Position numbers and translations under genes: made by a program. Shown here piece after piece: positions 44,525-53,835 of a stretch of 64,000 bases of DNA (positions within the stretch are counted from its first letter, which is position 1; each line of letters opens with the position of its first letter). The DNA is taken from contig NZ_SMRO01000002.1 in NCBI RefSeq assembly GCF_004359985.1, positions 1,127,135-1,191,134 on the forward strand, read 5' to 3'. The stretch is from Paraburkholderia flava. GTDB lineage: Bacteria; Pseudomonadota; Gammaproteobacteria; Burkholderiales; Burkholderiaceae. The notes under the pieces were generated by a model that made no database searches, had not been told where the DNA came from, and was given only the letters and a program-made list of their open reading frames with translations.

Positions 44525-46036
44525 ATGAATCAGTCCGCGGTACCCGGCGATTCGCCATTGCAGGCCAGTGTCCAGGACAGCGCGCTCTACAACGACGACC
44601 TCGCGCCGACCGGCAGCACGCAGCGCACGTGGCGCTGGTATCACTTCGCTGCGTTGTGGGTCGGCATGGTGATGAACATCGCGTCGTACATGCTGGCAGC
44701 CGGCCTCACCGAGCAGGGCATGTCGCCGTGGCAGGCGGTGATGACCGTGCTGCTCGGCAACGTGATCGTGCTCGTGCCGATGCTGCTGATCGGTCATGCG
44801 GGCGCGAAGCACGGCATTCCGTACGCGGTGCTGGTGCGCTCGTCGTTCGGCACGCAGGGCGCGAAGCTGCCGGCGCTGCTGCGCGCGATCGTCGCGTGCG
44901 GGTGGTACGGCATCCAGACGTGGCTCGGCGGCAGCGCGATCTATACGCTGCTGAACATCCTGACCGGCAACGCATTGCACGGCACGGCGTTGCCGTTCAT
45001 CGATATTTCGATTGGCCAGGCCGCGTGCTTTCTCGCGTTCTGGGCACTGCAGATTTACTTCATCGTCAACGGCACCGATTCGATCCGCTGGCTCGAAAGC
45101 TGGTCCGCGCCGATCAAGGTCGTGATGTGCATCGCGCTCGTGTGGTGGGCGACGTCGAAGGCGGGCGGCGCCGGTTCGATGCTGTCGACGCCGTCGCAGT
45201 TCGTCGCCGGCGGGAAGAAAGCAGGGTTGTTCTGGGCGACGTTCTGGCCGGGCCTCACCGCGATGGTCGGCTTCTGGGCAACGCTCGCGCTGAACATCCC
45301 CGACTTCACGCGCTTCGCGAAAACGCAGCGCGACCAGATGATCGGCCAGGCGATTGGTTTGCCGCTGCCGATGGCTTTGCTGTCGGTGATCTCGGTCGTC
45401 GTCACATCGGCGACGGTCGTGATCTACGGCCAGGCGATCTGGGATCCGATCGATCTGACGAGCCGTATGACCGGCATCGGCGTCGGCCTCGCGCTGATCA
45501 TCCTCACGCTCGACACGATGTGCTGCAACCTCGCGGCGAATCTCGTCGGCCCTGCGTACGACTTTTCGAGCCTGTGGCCGAAGGGCATTTCGTACCGCAC
45601 CGGCGGGATGATCACCGCGACGATCGCGATCGTGATGATGCCGTGGAAAATTCTCGCGACCACGCAGGGCTACATCTTCACGTGGCTCGTCGGCTATTCG
45701 GCGCTGCTCGGGCCGGTGGCCGGGATCATGATGGTCGACTACTTCCTGATCCGTCGCACGGAACTCGATCATCGCGAACTGTTCGACGAGCGCGGCGAGT
45801 ATGCGTATGTCGGCGGCTGGAACATCGCGGCGGTGGTCGCACTGGCGATCGGTGTGCTGCCGAATCTGCCGGGGTTTCTGAACACCGCGTTTCCGGCGTC
45901 GTTTCCGAATGTGCCGGATGCGTTCAAAAGCCTCTACACGTATGCGTGGTTCGTGGGGCTTGCGCTGGCCGCGCTGGTGTATGGGATCTGGATGAAGTCG
46001 GCGGGGAGTGCGCGGACGCGGGTGGCGCGGGCTTGA
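44525..46036 (+). CDS. NCS1 family uracil/allantoin-type permease
   Basis: A 503-residue nucleobase:cation symporter with about 12 hydrophobic segments. Family motifs include QGMSPWQAVMTVLLGN, YGIQTWLGGSAIY, FWPGLTAMVGFWATLALNIPDFTRFAK and GPVAGIMMVDYFLIRR. It probably imports uracil or dihydropyrimidine for the neighbouring enzymes. The ATG at 44525 follows GGGAG; the one at 44510 is less well placed. It lies between preA and the dihydropyrimidinase gene in the same direction. Confidence 0.88.
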   Translation: MNQSAVPGDSPLQASVQDSALYNDDLAPTGSTQRTWRWYHFAALWVGMVMNIASYMLAAGLTEQGMSPWQAVMTVLLGNVIVLVPMLLIGHAGAKHGIPYAVLVRSSFGTQGAKLPALLRAIVACGWYGIQTWLGGSAIYTLLNILTGNALHGTALPFIDISIGQAACFLAFWALQIYFIVNGTDSIRWLESWSAPIKVVMCIALVWWATSKAGGAGSMLSTPSQFVAGGKKAGLFWATFWPGLTAMVGFWATLALNIPDFTRFAKTQRDQMIGQAIGLPLPMALLSVISVVVTSATVVIYGQAIWDPIDLTSRMTGIGVGLALIILTLDTMCCNLAANLVGPAYDFSSLWPKGISYRTGGMITATIAIVMMPWKILATTQGYIFTWLVGYSALLGPVAGIMMVDYFLIRRTELDHRELFDERGEYAYVGGWNIAAVVALAIGVLPNLPGFLNTAFPASFPNVPDAFKSLYTYAWFVGLALAALVYGIWMKSAGSARTRVARA

Positions 46037-46081
46037 GCATGCGCGTGCGATGCCTCGCATGACGTAACGAGCAACACGTAG

Positions 46082-47599
<1,518 letters not shown>

Positions 47600-47778
47600 A
47601 CCGCGGGCGGGGCGGGTGCGTTTGATGTGCAACGGAGGAATCGGGAGAAGACCCCGGCGCCTGGGTGAGTGCAGATCCCAGGCCCCGGGGAGCGTGTGCA
47701 TCGAGTAAACTGTCGGCCCAGGCCAGAGATCATCCGTGGGCCAGGCCGCCCACCCCGCTGTACAAGGAGGCTTCTCCC

Positions 47779-49002
47779 GTGCATGCAGTTCCCCCGCTGG
47801 AAGGCAGTGCAACCGGTTCTGCCCCCGAGACGTCCGAGCGCGATCTGCGCCGCGTCGATATTCATCCCGATCACTGGTATCCGCTCGCATGGTCGCGTGA
47901 GGTTCGCCGCGGCAAGGCGCACGGCGTGACGTTTGCCGGCGAGCCGATCGTGCTCGTGCGCACCGAGTCGGGCGCGATCTTTGCGCTCGAAGACCGCTGC
48001 GCGCACCGTCAGGTGCCGCTGCATGGCGGCGTGGTCGACGGCGAGTCGATCCGCTGCTGCTATCACGGCTGGACCTACGACTGCACCGGCCGCTGTATCG
48101 ACGTCCCTTATCTTGGGCGCGAGCGTTTGCCGAACGGCGTGCGTTCGTACCCGTGCCGCGAAGTATCGGGACTGATTTTCGTATTCCCCGGCGACCCCGC
48201 GCTCGCGGAGCAGAGTCCGCTGCCGAACCTCGATGCATCGAGCGACCCCGCGTACAAGACGCGGCGCTTCGGCCGCGAAGTCGCGTGCCATTACTCGTTC
48301 ATGCACGAGAACCTGATGGACATGAACCATCAGTTCCTGCATCGCAAACAGATGGGTCAGATGCGCGCGCGTTCGCTCGGCCGGCGTCGCGGCGACGACT
48401 GGGTCGAAGTCGATTACACGTTCGCGCGGATGGAAGGACAGCAGCCGGTCGGCGAGGCGATCATTTTCGGGCAGAGCCGTCAGGGCACGTCGGGTAACGA
48501 CAAGGACGTGATGACGATCCGCACGCAGTATCCGTACCAGACTCTGCGTATCGTCAACTCGTCGAAGACGGTCGTGATGGATCTGTGGATCGTCTACGTG
48601 CCGCTCGACGCGGAACAGCGCACGAACCGCACGTTCGGGCTGCTGTCGGTGCGGCGTCCGCGGGTTGGTGTGCTGCTCGATGTTGCGTGGCCGCTGCTCG
48701 TGTGGTTCACCGAACGCATTTTCAAGGAAGACCGCTGGATCGTCGAGCGCGAGCAGGAAGCGCACGATCGCCAGGGCGCGGACTGGAATCACGAAGTGTT
48801 TCCGGTGATCAACGAACTGCGTTCGCTGCTGCGCGAATGCGGTGCGCCGGAACATGCGATGCCGTTCGCGGCGTCGCGTGGCGGGCCTGCGCATCGGCGG
48901 ATTCCGATTGTTCCGATCGAGGTTGTGCCGCATGATGAGGCGCGGGCTGGCGAGCTTGAGTCGGTTGAAGCGGCTACTGCTGCGCAGACGGCCGACGACT
49001 GA
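47779..49002 (+). CDS. Rieske [2Fe-2S] aromatic-ring-hydroxylating-type oxygenase
   Basis: A 407-residue oxygenase alpha subunit. The Rieske cluster ligands are Cys74, His76, Cys93 and His96 (CAHRQVPLHGG, CCYHGWTYD), and the mononuclear iron ligands are expected from HENLMDMNHQFLHRKQ (near 179-192). The GTG start at 47779 follows a strong AAGGAGG. It lies 180 bases after the dihydropyrimidinase gene in the same direction, but no reductase partner is nearby. Such stand-alone enzymes oxidise varied aromatic or alicyclic rings; a role in pyrimidine or steroid-like chemistry is only a guess. Confidence 0.82.
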   Translation: MHAVPPLEGSATGSAPETSERDLRRVDIHPDHWYPLAWSREVRRGKAHGVTFAGEPIVLVRTESGAIFALEDRCAHRQVPLHGGVVDGESIRCCYHGWTYDCTGRCIDVPYLGRERLPNGVRSYPCREVSGLIFVFPGDPALAEQSPLPNLDASSDPAYKTRRFGREVACHYSFMHENLMDMNHQFLHRKQMGQMRARSLGRRRGDDWVEVDYTFARMEGQQPVGEAIIFGQSRQGTSGNDKDVMTIRTQYPYQTLRIVNSSKTVVMDLWIVYVPLDAEQRTNRTFGLLSVRRPRVGVLLDVAWPLLVWFTERIFKEDRWIVEREQEAHDRQGADWNHEVFPVINELRSLLRECGAPEHAMPFAASRGGPAHRRIPIVPIEVVPHDEARAGELESVEAATAAQTADD

Positions 49003-49095
49003 CGTTCTTTGCTTTGCGTCCTGCCTGTGTGTGCGATTCGCGTGCTGCGATTTGCACGACAGGCAGGACAGTCTCTCTCCCGGGCGGCCACCTCC

Positions 49096-49887
49096 ATGCA
49101 GATCGATGCTATCGACTTCCGGAACCCCGATCCTTCAAAGCCATTCAGGCCAGTCGATACATTCAGCTGCAGGCGCCTTGCCAATCCAGATTCGCTGCAG
49201 GAGGTTCTGGCCTTCCTGGACGAACTGCATCGGACCGAGCCTGGGTTCCGCTTCCTCTGCACGCTCGACGATCTGAATCAATGCTGCTACACCAGCGGCC
49301 ACGCTCAGCAGCACGAACACATCGACATCGACATCGACTACGACGGGATCGATTTCGATAACCGGGACTCGGTTCACGCGTTCGATGCAAAGCGTCTCGC
49401 ACACGTGGCCGCGCAACTGCAGAACCCTCAACTGCGGCTGACATGGGAAGACGTGCCCGGCACATTGACCACCGCCGACGAAGACATCGACGCACTGGTC
49501 GCGATGAACCGCGAACCATCGAACGTGCTCGACGACGTCGTGTATGTGCAGCGGCTTCCGGTGCCGTCCGACGATCTGCTGATCGCCGGCTTGCCCAACG
49601 GTTATTTCGTCAGCGACTGGAACGTGTTCCGGAATCACGCGGTGATCCGGCGCATGCAGGAGCAGCACGGCTATCGCTTCTTCGGGATCGGTGCGTCGTG
49701 GCTCGGCTTCGTGCGCGAGCAGCCGTTGCAGCCGGAGCAGGCCGAACATCTCGTCGCAGATCTGTCCACGCTATATGGTTGCACCGGCGAAGCAACGGGC
49801 GATGCGTGGCACGAACTCGCGGAGATCGTGCAGGGCGGTTCGACGTTATTGCTCGGCTATACGGAGAATTTCGCGGAGTCGGTGTGA
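49096..49887 (+). CDS. Uncharacterised 263-residue protein
   Basis: No family recognised. A cytosolic protein with an acidic segment HIDIDIDYDGIDFDNRDSV (about residues 80-98) and a C-terminal half with FRNHAVIRRMQEQHGYRFFGIGASWLGFV. The ATG at 49096 starts a sensible protein; a longer frame back to 49009 adds an implausible cysteine- and arginine-rich stretch. It resembles bacterial SMI1/KNR4-like or DUF4253-like immunity proteins only in general feel. Convergent with the MerR gene. Confidence 0.65.
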   Translation: MQIDAIDFRNPDPSKPFRPVDTFSCRRLANPDSLQEVLAFLDELHRTEPGFRFLCTLDDLNQCCYTSGHAQQHEHIDIDIDYDGIDFDNRDSVHAFDAKRLAHVAAQLQNPQLRLTWEDVPGTLTTADEDIDALVAMNREPSNVLDDVVYVQRLPVPSDDLLIAGLPNGYFVSDWNVFRNHAVIRRMQEQHGYRFFGIGASWLGFVREQPLQPEQAEHLVADLSTLYGCTGEATGDAWHELAEIVQGGSTLLLGYTENFAESV

Positions 49888-49892
49888 TAGGA

Positions 49893-50411
49893 CTAGCGCT
49901 GGGCGAGACCGTTGCGAACAGTGCGCACGGGAGCAGCAGGCGCACGCGGCCTGGATGGCTTGCGCGGCTGACCCGGCTCCGGCTTATGCGACGAAACCCC
50001 CGGCGCCTCGACACACGCCCCCGTCTCCGCGTGCGTACCCTTCACAATCCCCGCACACGTCCCCGTCTCACGCGCATCGACCACCAGCGCACGCAGCCGC
50101 TGCAATTCGCTACGCTGTGCGCGCAGCGTAGCCATCGACTGCGCGATCTCGTCGAGCCGCTTATCGAGTCCGCACAGCAGATTGTCGGCCGTCAACGTTT
50201 CGGTGCTGGCGAACGCATCGCGTAGCGTATCGAGCGAAAAACCCAGTTGCTGCGCATTCCGGATCAGACGCAGCCGTTCGATCGCCGCTTCGGGATAAAC
50301 GCGGTAACCGTTCGGGCCGCGCGTCGGTTCGGGCAGCAGGCCGCTCTGTTCGTAATAACGGATCGCGGAGGGTGCAAGGCCCGTTTGTGCCGCCAGTTCG
50401 CCGATTTTCAT
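49893..50411 (-). CDS. MerR family transcriptional regulator
   Basis: A 172-residue regulator. The winged helix-turn-helix spans residues ~1-70 (MKIGELAAQTGLAPSAIRYYEQSGLL, then RVYPEAAIERLRLI), followed by a dimer coiled coil and a tail with Cys residues (TGTCAG, GACVEA). The tail is longer and more basic than in minimal members. It is divergent from the Old Yellow Enzyme gene. The 19-base spacer promoter and palindrome between them make it the likely activator. Confidence 0.88.
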   Translation of the reverse strand: MKIGELAAQTGLAPSAIRYYEQSGLLPEPTRGPNGYRVYPEAAIERLRLIRNAQQLGFSLDTLRDAFASTETLTADNLLCGLDKRLDEIAQSMATLRAQRSELQRLRALVVDARETGTCAGIVKGTHAETGACVEAPGVSSHKPEPGQPRKPSRPRAPAAPVRTVRNGLAQR

Positions 50412-50416
50412 CGCCC

Positions 50417-50447
50417 TTGACCTTCAAGTTGACTTGAAACCTAGTAT
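50417..50447 (+). promoter_or_regulatory. MerR-type operator and promoter of the Old Yellow Enzyme gene
   Basis: The -35 TTGACC (50417-50422) and -10 TAGTAT (50442-50447) are 19 bases apart, the abnormal spacing that MerR proteins correct by twisting DNA. Inside the spacer lies TTCAAGT-TG-ACTTGAA (50423-50438), a perfect 7-base-arm inverted repeat resembling SoxR-type sites. Confidence 0.75.
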
Positions 50448-50480
50448 AGCGGTGTCATCGTTATTTCCGGGCTTTCAGCT

Positions 50481-51746
50481 ATGGCTTCCTCCCTTGCTTC
50501 CTCCCTTTTCACCCCGCTGCGTTTGCCGAACGGCACCACGCTTGCGAACCGCATCGCCAAGGCGGCGATGGAAGAGAATATGGCCGACCCCGGGCAGCTG
50601 CCCGGTCCGACGCTGTATCGGTTGTACCGTGCGTGGGCCGACGGCGGCGCGGGTCTGATCATTACCGGCAACGTGATGGTCGACGGCCGCGCGCTGACCG
50701 GTCCGGGCGGCGTCGTACTGGAGGCGGGCACGTCGCTGGAGCCGTTCATCGAATGGGCGCGCGAAAGCCATCGCAAAGGCGCGAAGGTGTGGATGCAGAT
50801 CAATCATCCGGGGCGTCAGGTCAGCGCGGATCTGGGCGGTGCCGCGTGGGCGCCGTCGGCGGTCGCGCTGGAGCTCGGCAAGTACAGCAAACGCTTCGCG
50901 CAGCCGCAACCGATGACCGACGTGCAGATCCACGAGACCATCGAACGCTTCGCGACCACGGCGGCTGCAGCCGAGCGCGCGGGATTCGACGGCGTCGAGA
51001 TTCATGCGGCACACGGCTATCTGCTGTCGCAGTTCCTGTCGCCGTTAACCAACCGACGCACCGACGCGTGGGGCGGCAGTCTCGAGAACCGCGCACGTCT
51101 GTTGCTCGACGTCGTGCGCGCGGTGCGCTCGCGCGTGTCGCCGGGCTTCGGTGTCGGCGTGAAGCTGAATTCAGCGGATTTCCAGCGCGGCGGTTTCTCC
51201 GAACAGGATGCGAAGCAGGTGATCCTGTGGCTGAACGAACTGCCGGTCGATCTCGTCGAGCTGTCTGGCGGCAGCTATGAAAGTCCCGCGATGCAGGGAC
51301 GTGCCGCCGACGGTCGCACGCTCGAACGCGAAGCGTACTTTCTCGCGTTCGCGAAAGAGCTGGCTACTGTGGCGACGATGCCGCTGATGACGACCGGCGG
51401 CGTTCGTCGCCGTGCGGTTGCGGAAGCGGTCGTCGACAGCGGCGTGGCGATGGTCGGCATGGCGACCGCGCTTGCGCTTGCCCCCGATCTGCCGGCGCGC
51501 TGGCAAGCGGGCGGCAATGATACGGTCGCCGCGCAATCGGTAGGCTGGAAGGACCAGATGATGGCTGCGCTCGCGCGGATGGCGCTCGTCAAGCGTCGGC
51601 TGCGCGCGCTCGGTACAGGACGTGCCGGTCGAAACGCAGCGGCGTACTCGGCGGCGTTCACGCTGGTGATCGATCAGCTACGCACGCGCAAGCTGACGCA
51701 GCGCTACCGGCAGTGGAACGGCGGCCGAGGGAACGTCGGCCTTTAA
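50481..51746 (+). CDS. NADH:flavin oxidoreductase / Old Yellow Enzyme family protein
   Basis: A 421-residue FMN enzyme of the OYE family, probably an ene-reductase. Its motifs are LPNGTTLANRIAKAAMEENMAD, WMQINHPGRQ, and the FMN/substrate site EIHAAHGYLLSQFLSPLTNRRTDAWGGSLENR (His pair visible). It is controlled by the divergent MerR gene. A strong hairpin follows the stop. Reduces alkenes conjugated to carbonyl or nitro groups, plausibly in detoxification. Confidence 0.87.
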   Translation: MASSLASSLFTPLRLPNGTTLANRIAKAAMEENMADPGQLPGPTLYRLYRAWADGGAGLIITGNVMVDGRALTGPGGVVLEAGTSLEPFIEWARESHRKGAKVWMQINHPGRQVSADLGGAAWAPSAVALELGKYSKRFAQPQPMTDVQIHETIERFATTAAAAERAGFDGVEIHAAHGYLLSQFLSPLTNRRTDAWGGSLENRARLLLDVVRAVRSRVSPGFGVGVKLNSADFQRGGFSEQDAKQVILWLNELPVDLVELSGGSYESPAMQGRAADGRTLEREAYFLAFAKELATVATMPLMTTGGVRRRAVAEAVVDSGVAMVGMATALALAPDLPARWQAGGNDTVAAQSVGWKDQMMAALARMALVKRRLRALGTGRAGRNAAAYSAAFTLVIDQLRTRKLTQRYRQWNGGRGNVGL

Positions 51747-51750
51747 CGTG

Positions 51751-51778
51751 ACGCGGCTTCGAGCGATCGAAGCCGCGT
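51751..51778. terminator. Strong hairpin between convergent genes
   Basis: Perfect 12-base arms (51751-51762 and 51767-51778) with a GCGA tetraloop. No long U-run follows, so it may act as a weak or bidirectional terminator between the OYE gene and the convergent 142-residue gene. Confidence 0.6.
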
Positions 51779-51816
51779 GTTCCACCATCAACTGCTAGCG
51801 GCAATGCGCGACGGTT

Positions 51817-52245
51817 TTAACGCGTCCCCGCGCTACAGCAGTACGCGAGCAGAAACGTCGCGGTGCCGGTGCTGCTGCCCACGATGCTGCGCATGTCGGT
51901 GTTCAGCTTCGCGAGCGCGGCCGTCGCCGGATCGGGGGCGGGCAGCTTGTCGGTGTTGAAGTCGTGCACCGCGATGGCAACCGTCTTGCCGTCTTTCGTT
52001 TTCGGGGCCGCGAGCGCGCGGTCTTCCGCCGCGAATTTCTGTTCGCGTGTCGCCACTGCGCCGACCTGGCCGCTGCAGTATCCGTGCGTTCCCGACATCA
52101 CGTGAATGGTGTGGCCGTCGCCGCTCAGGCCGGCCGCGATCGTGTTCAATGCGGCCGCGACGTCCCGGACGTTGCATGGATCGTGAAATCCCCAGATCTG
52201 TACTGCGGTGGGCGTCGTTTTCGTGAGGTTGACGAGTGTCGCCAT
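51817..52245 (-). CDS. Uncharacterised 142-residue protein with possible caspase-like motifs
   Basis: Not assigned to a family. It contains HVMSGTHGYCSG with His54-Gly55, then a long Lys/Asp/Ala region, and near the end FLLAYCCSAG with Cys136/137. A His-Gly dyad followed by a cysteine at the end of a hydrophobic strand resembles minimal caspase-like folds, but this is a weak, motif-level observation. No signal peptide. The ATG at 52245 starts the conserved-looking part; a longer frame to 52395 is arginine-rich. Confidence 0.55.
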   Translation of the reverse strand: MATLVNLTKTTPTAVQIWGFHDPCNVRDVAAALNTIAAGLSGDGHTIHVMSGTHGYCSGQVGAVATREQKFAAEDRALAAPKTKDGKTVAIAVHDFNTDKLPAPDPATAALAKLNTDMRSIVGSSTGTATFLLAYCCSAGTR

Positions 52246-52528
52246 GGTGCTTCTCCTTGCGGTCTTTGAGCATCGGGAATGAATCTCGAGACAGAGGAGG
52301 CGATCGCCGTGCAGTTGCCGGTCGATTACGTTTCTCTGCCACCGCGTCGGCCTTCGCTCGAATCGAACGGCTCGGGTTCGCGGATGATTCAACACTAATC
52401 GCTCGATCCGACGCGAGAAATAGACTGCTCGTCATGCTTCGCGTGGTGTCGTTCTTCACGGGACGTGCGATCGGCCTGTGCTCTCACAAGGCGATCTCTG
52501 GACCCGGCAACGGTGAGAGACAATGCGT

Positions 52529-53668
52529 CTAGCGTGCGGGAACCTGCGCTGCCCGCGCCGACAACACGTTTGCCGCCGGGACGAATGTCCCTTGCGAATT
52601 CACGAGACCAGCCGGTTTGCCATCGGCATCCTGCAGCCCGGAGTTGTACGAGTAGAAGAACATCGGGCCAACCGGCGCGCGTTGACTCAGGTCGTCGAAC
52701 GCATCGAGCATTGCTTTCATCCCGTCGCTTGCGGTTTGCCCCTTCTGGTTAGGGAATTTCGTGGCGTCCGTGAATCCCCATTCAGTGATCCAGAACGGTG
52801 TGTTTCGGCCGAGCGCCCATATGTCCTGACGCAGCAGCGCGGTCGCGCCTGCGCCGGGATCGCGCGGCGACGCGTAGATGTGCGTGCCATAACCGTCGAC
52901 GCGATACCCGGTGTTGTCGAGATAATTGAAACCATCGACGTTGCTCAACATCGCAACCGCATGCGCCGGGTTCGGAAGACACTGCGGCGGCTTGCCGGGC
53001 GCCGTATAGCCATGCGCGATTCCGAACGTCACGATCTTTGCCTGCGGATAGTAACGAGGGTCGTGCAGCATCGTGGCACCTGTCTTCAGGAATTCGCCAT
53101 AGCCCTTCAACCAGGTATGCAACTCATCGGGGCTGGCGCTGTGTCCATTCGGAACATCGGCGTCGTAGTAGTACGTGTCGTCCTCGTTGCCGAATTCCAC
53201 TGCGTCGATGGACAGATTGGCCGCTCTCAACGCGTCAAGCAGGCGGCGGAATCGTTGCGAGAATCTAGCCAGATCGATCTGGCTGAGTTTCTTTGCTCTC
53301 CAGCCGTGATCGTTCATCGGCAATGCAACGTCGTAGTCTTCGTCCATCTGAAGGATGTTGACCAGGACCTTCAGGTCTTGCTGTTTCGCCAGCCGAACCT
53401 CATCGACAAAATTGATCACGGCCTGTGCCGATCCCGAACTCGGTCCGTCGCGAAACCAGCTTGCATGAAGCGTGCGAATGTCTTTCAGCGTCTTTTGCCG
53501 AACGGCTTCGTCTTGCATGCTTAACCCCGAGCGATCGATGCCGATCTCCGGAATCTCGCGAGCAGCGGTGCGCGGTGTGGCTTCCTGTGCGAATACAGCT
53601 GCTGGTCCCGTCGACGCCAGCAACGCGCCGAGCAAAAGGAATCTGCCGTATTGCTTTGAGAGCGTCAT
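52529..53668 (-). CDS. Secreted glycoside-hydrolase-like protein (clan GH-A fold)
   Basis: 379 residues with a signal peptide of about 27 residues (cleaved after FAQ). The body has a (beta/alpha)8-like pattern, with Asn161-Glu162 in VEFGNEDD as probable acid/base and Glu296 in PFWITEWGF as probable nucleophile, the classic clan GH-A pair. Resembles GH39/GH5-like secreted enzymes. No sugar transporter is adjacent, so its polysaccharide is unknown. A longer frame from 53713 would disturb the signal peptide. Confidence 0.72.
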   Translation of the reverse strand: MTLSKQYGRFLLLGALLASTGPAAVFAQEATPRTAAREIPEIGIDRSGLSMQDEAVRQKTLKDIRTLHASWFRDGPSSGSAQAVINFVDEVRLAKQQDLKVLVNILQMDEDYDVALPMNDHGWRAKKLSQIDLARFSQRFRRLLDALRAANLSIDAVEFGNEDDTYYYDADVPNGHSASPDELHTWLKGYGEFLKTGATMLHDPRYYPQAKIVTFGIAHGYTAPGKPPQCLPNPAHAVAMLSNVDGFNYLDNTGYRVDGYGTHIYASPRDPGAGATALLRQDIWALGRNTPFWITEWGFTDATKFPNQKGQTASDGMKAMLDAFDDLSQRAPVGPMFFYSYNSGLQDADGKPAGLVNSQGTFVPAANVLSARAAQVPAR

Positions 53669-53792
53669 GAGGTTTCCTGCCGGTAGTTCGAAATAGCGGG
53701 CTGCAGTATTCACGCGACTATAACCCTCAGTACCCCGTCACGCCGTTGTCATCCCGCGCTGCTTGAATGACGCAGCCATCATAAGAAACCGC

Positions 53793-53822
53793 AAGGAGCG
53801 ACCGTGTCGCTCCTTTTCTTTA
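53793..53822 (+). terminator. Terminator-like hairpin in the leader of the DUF2252 gene
   Basis: AAGGAGCGAC (53793-53802) pairs with GTCGCTCCTT (53806-53815) around the loop CGT and is followed by TTCTTTA. On the + strand this looks like a rho-independent terminator only 14 bases ahead of the ATG at 53836. It could be an attenuator or a stop for transcription entering from the left. Confidence 0.6.
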
Positions 53823-53835
53823 TCCGAGGAAGACA

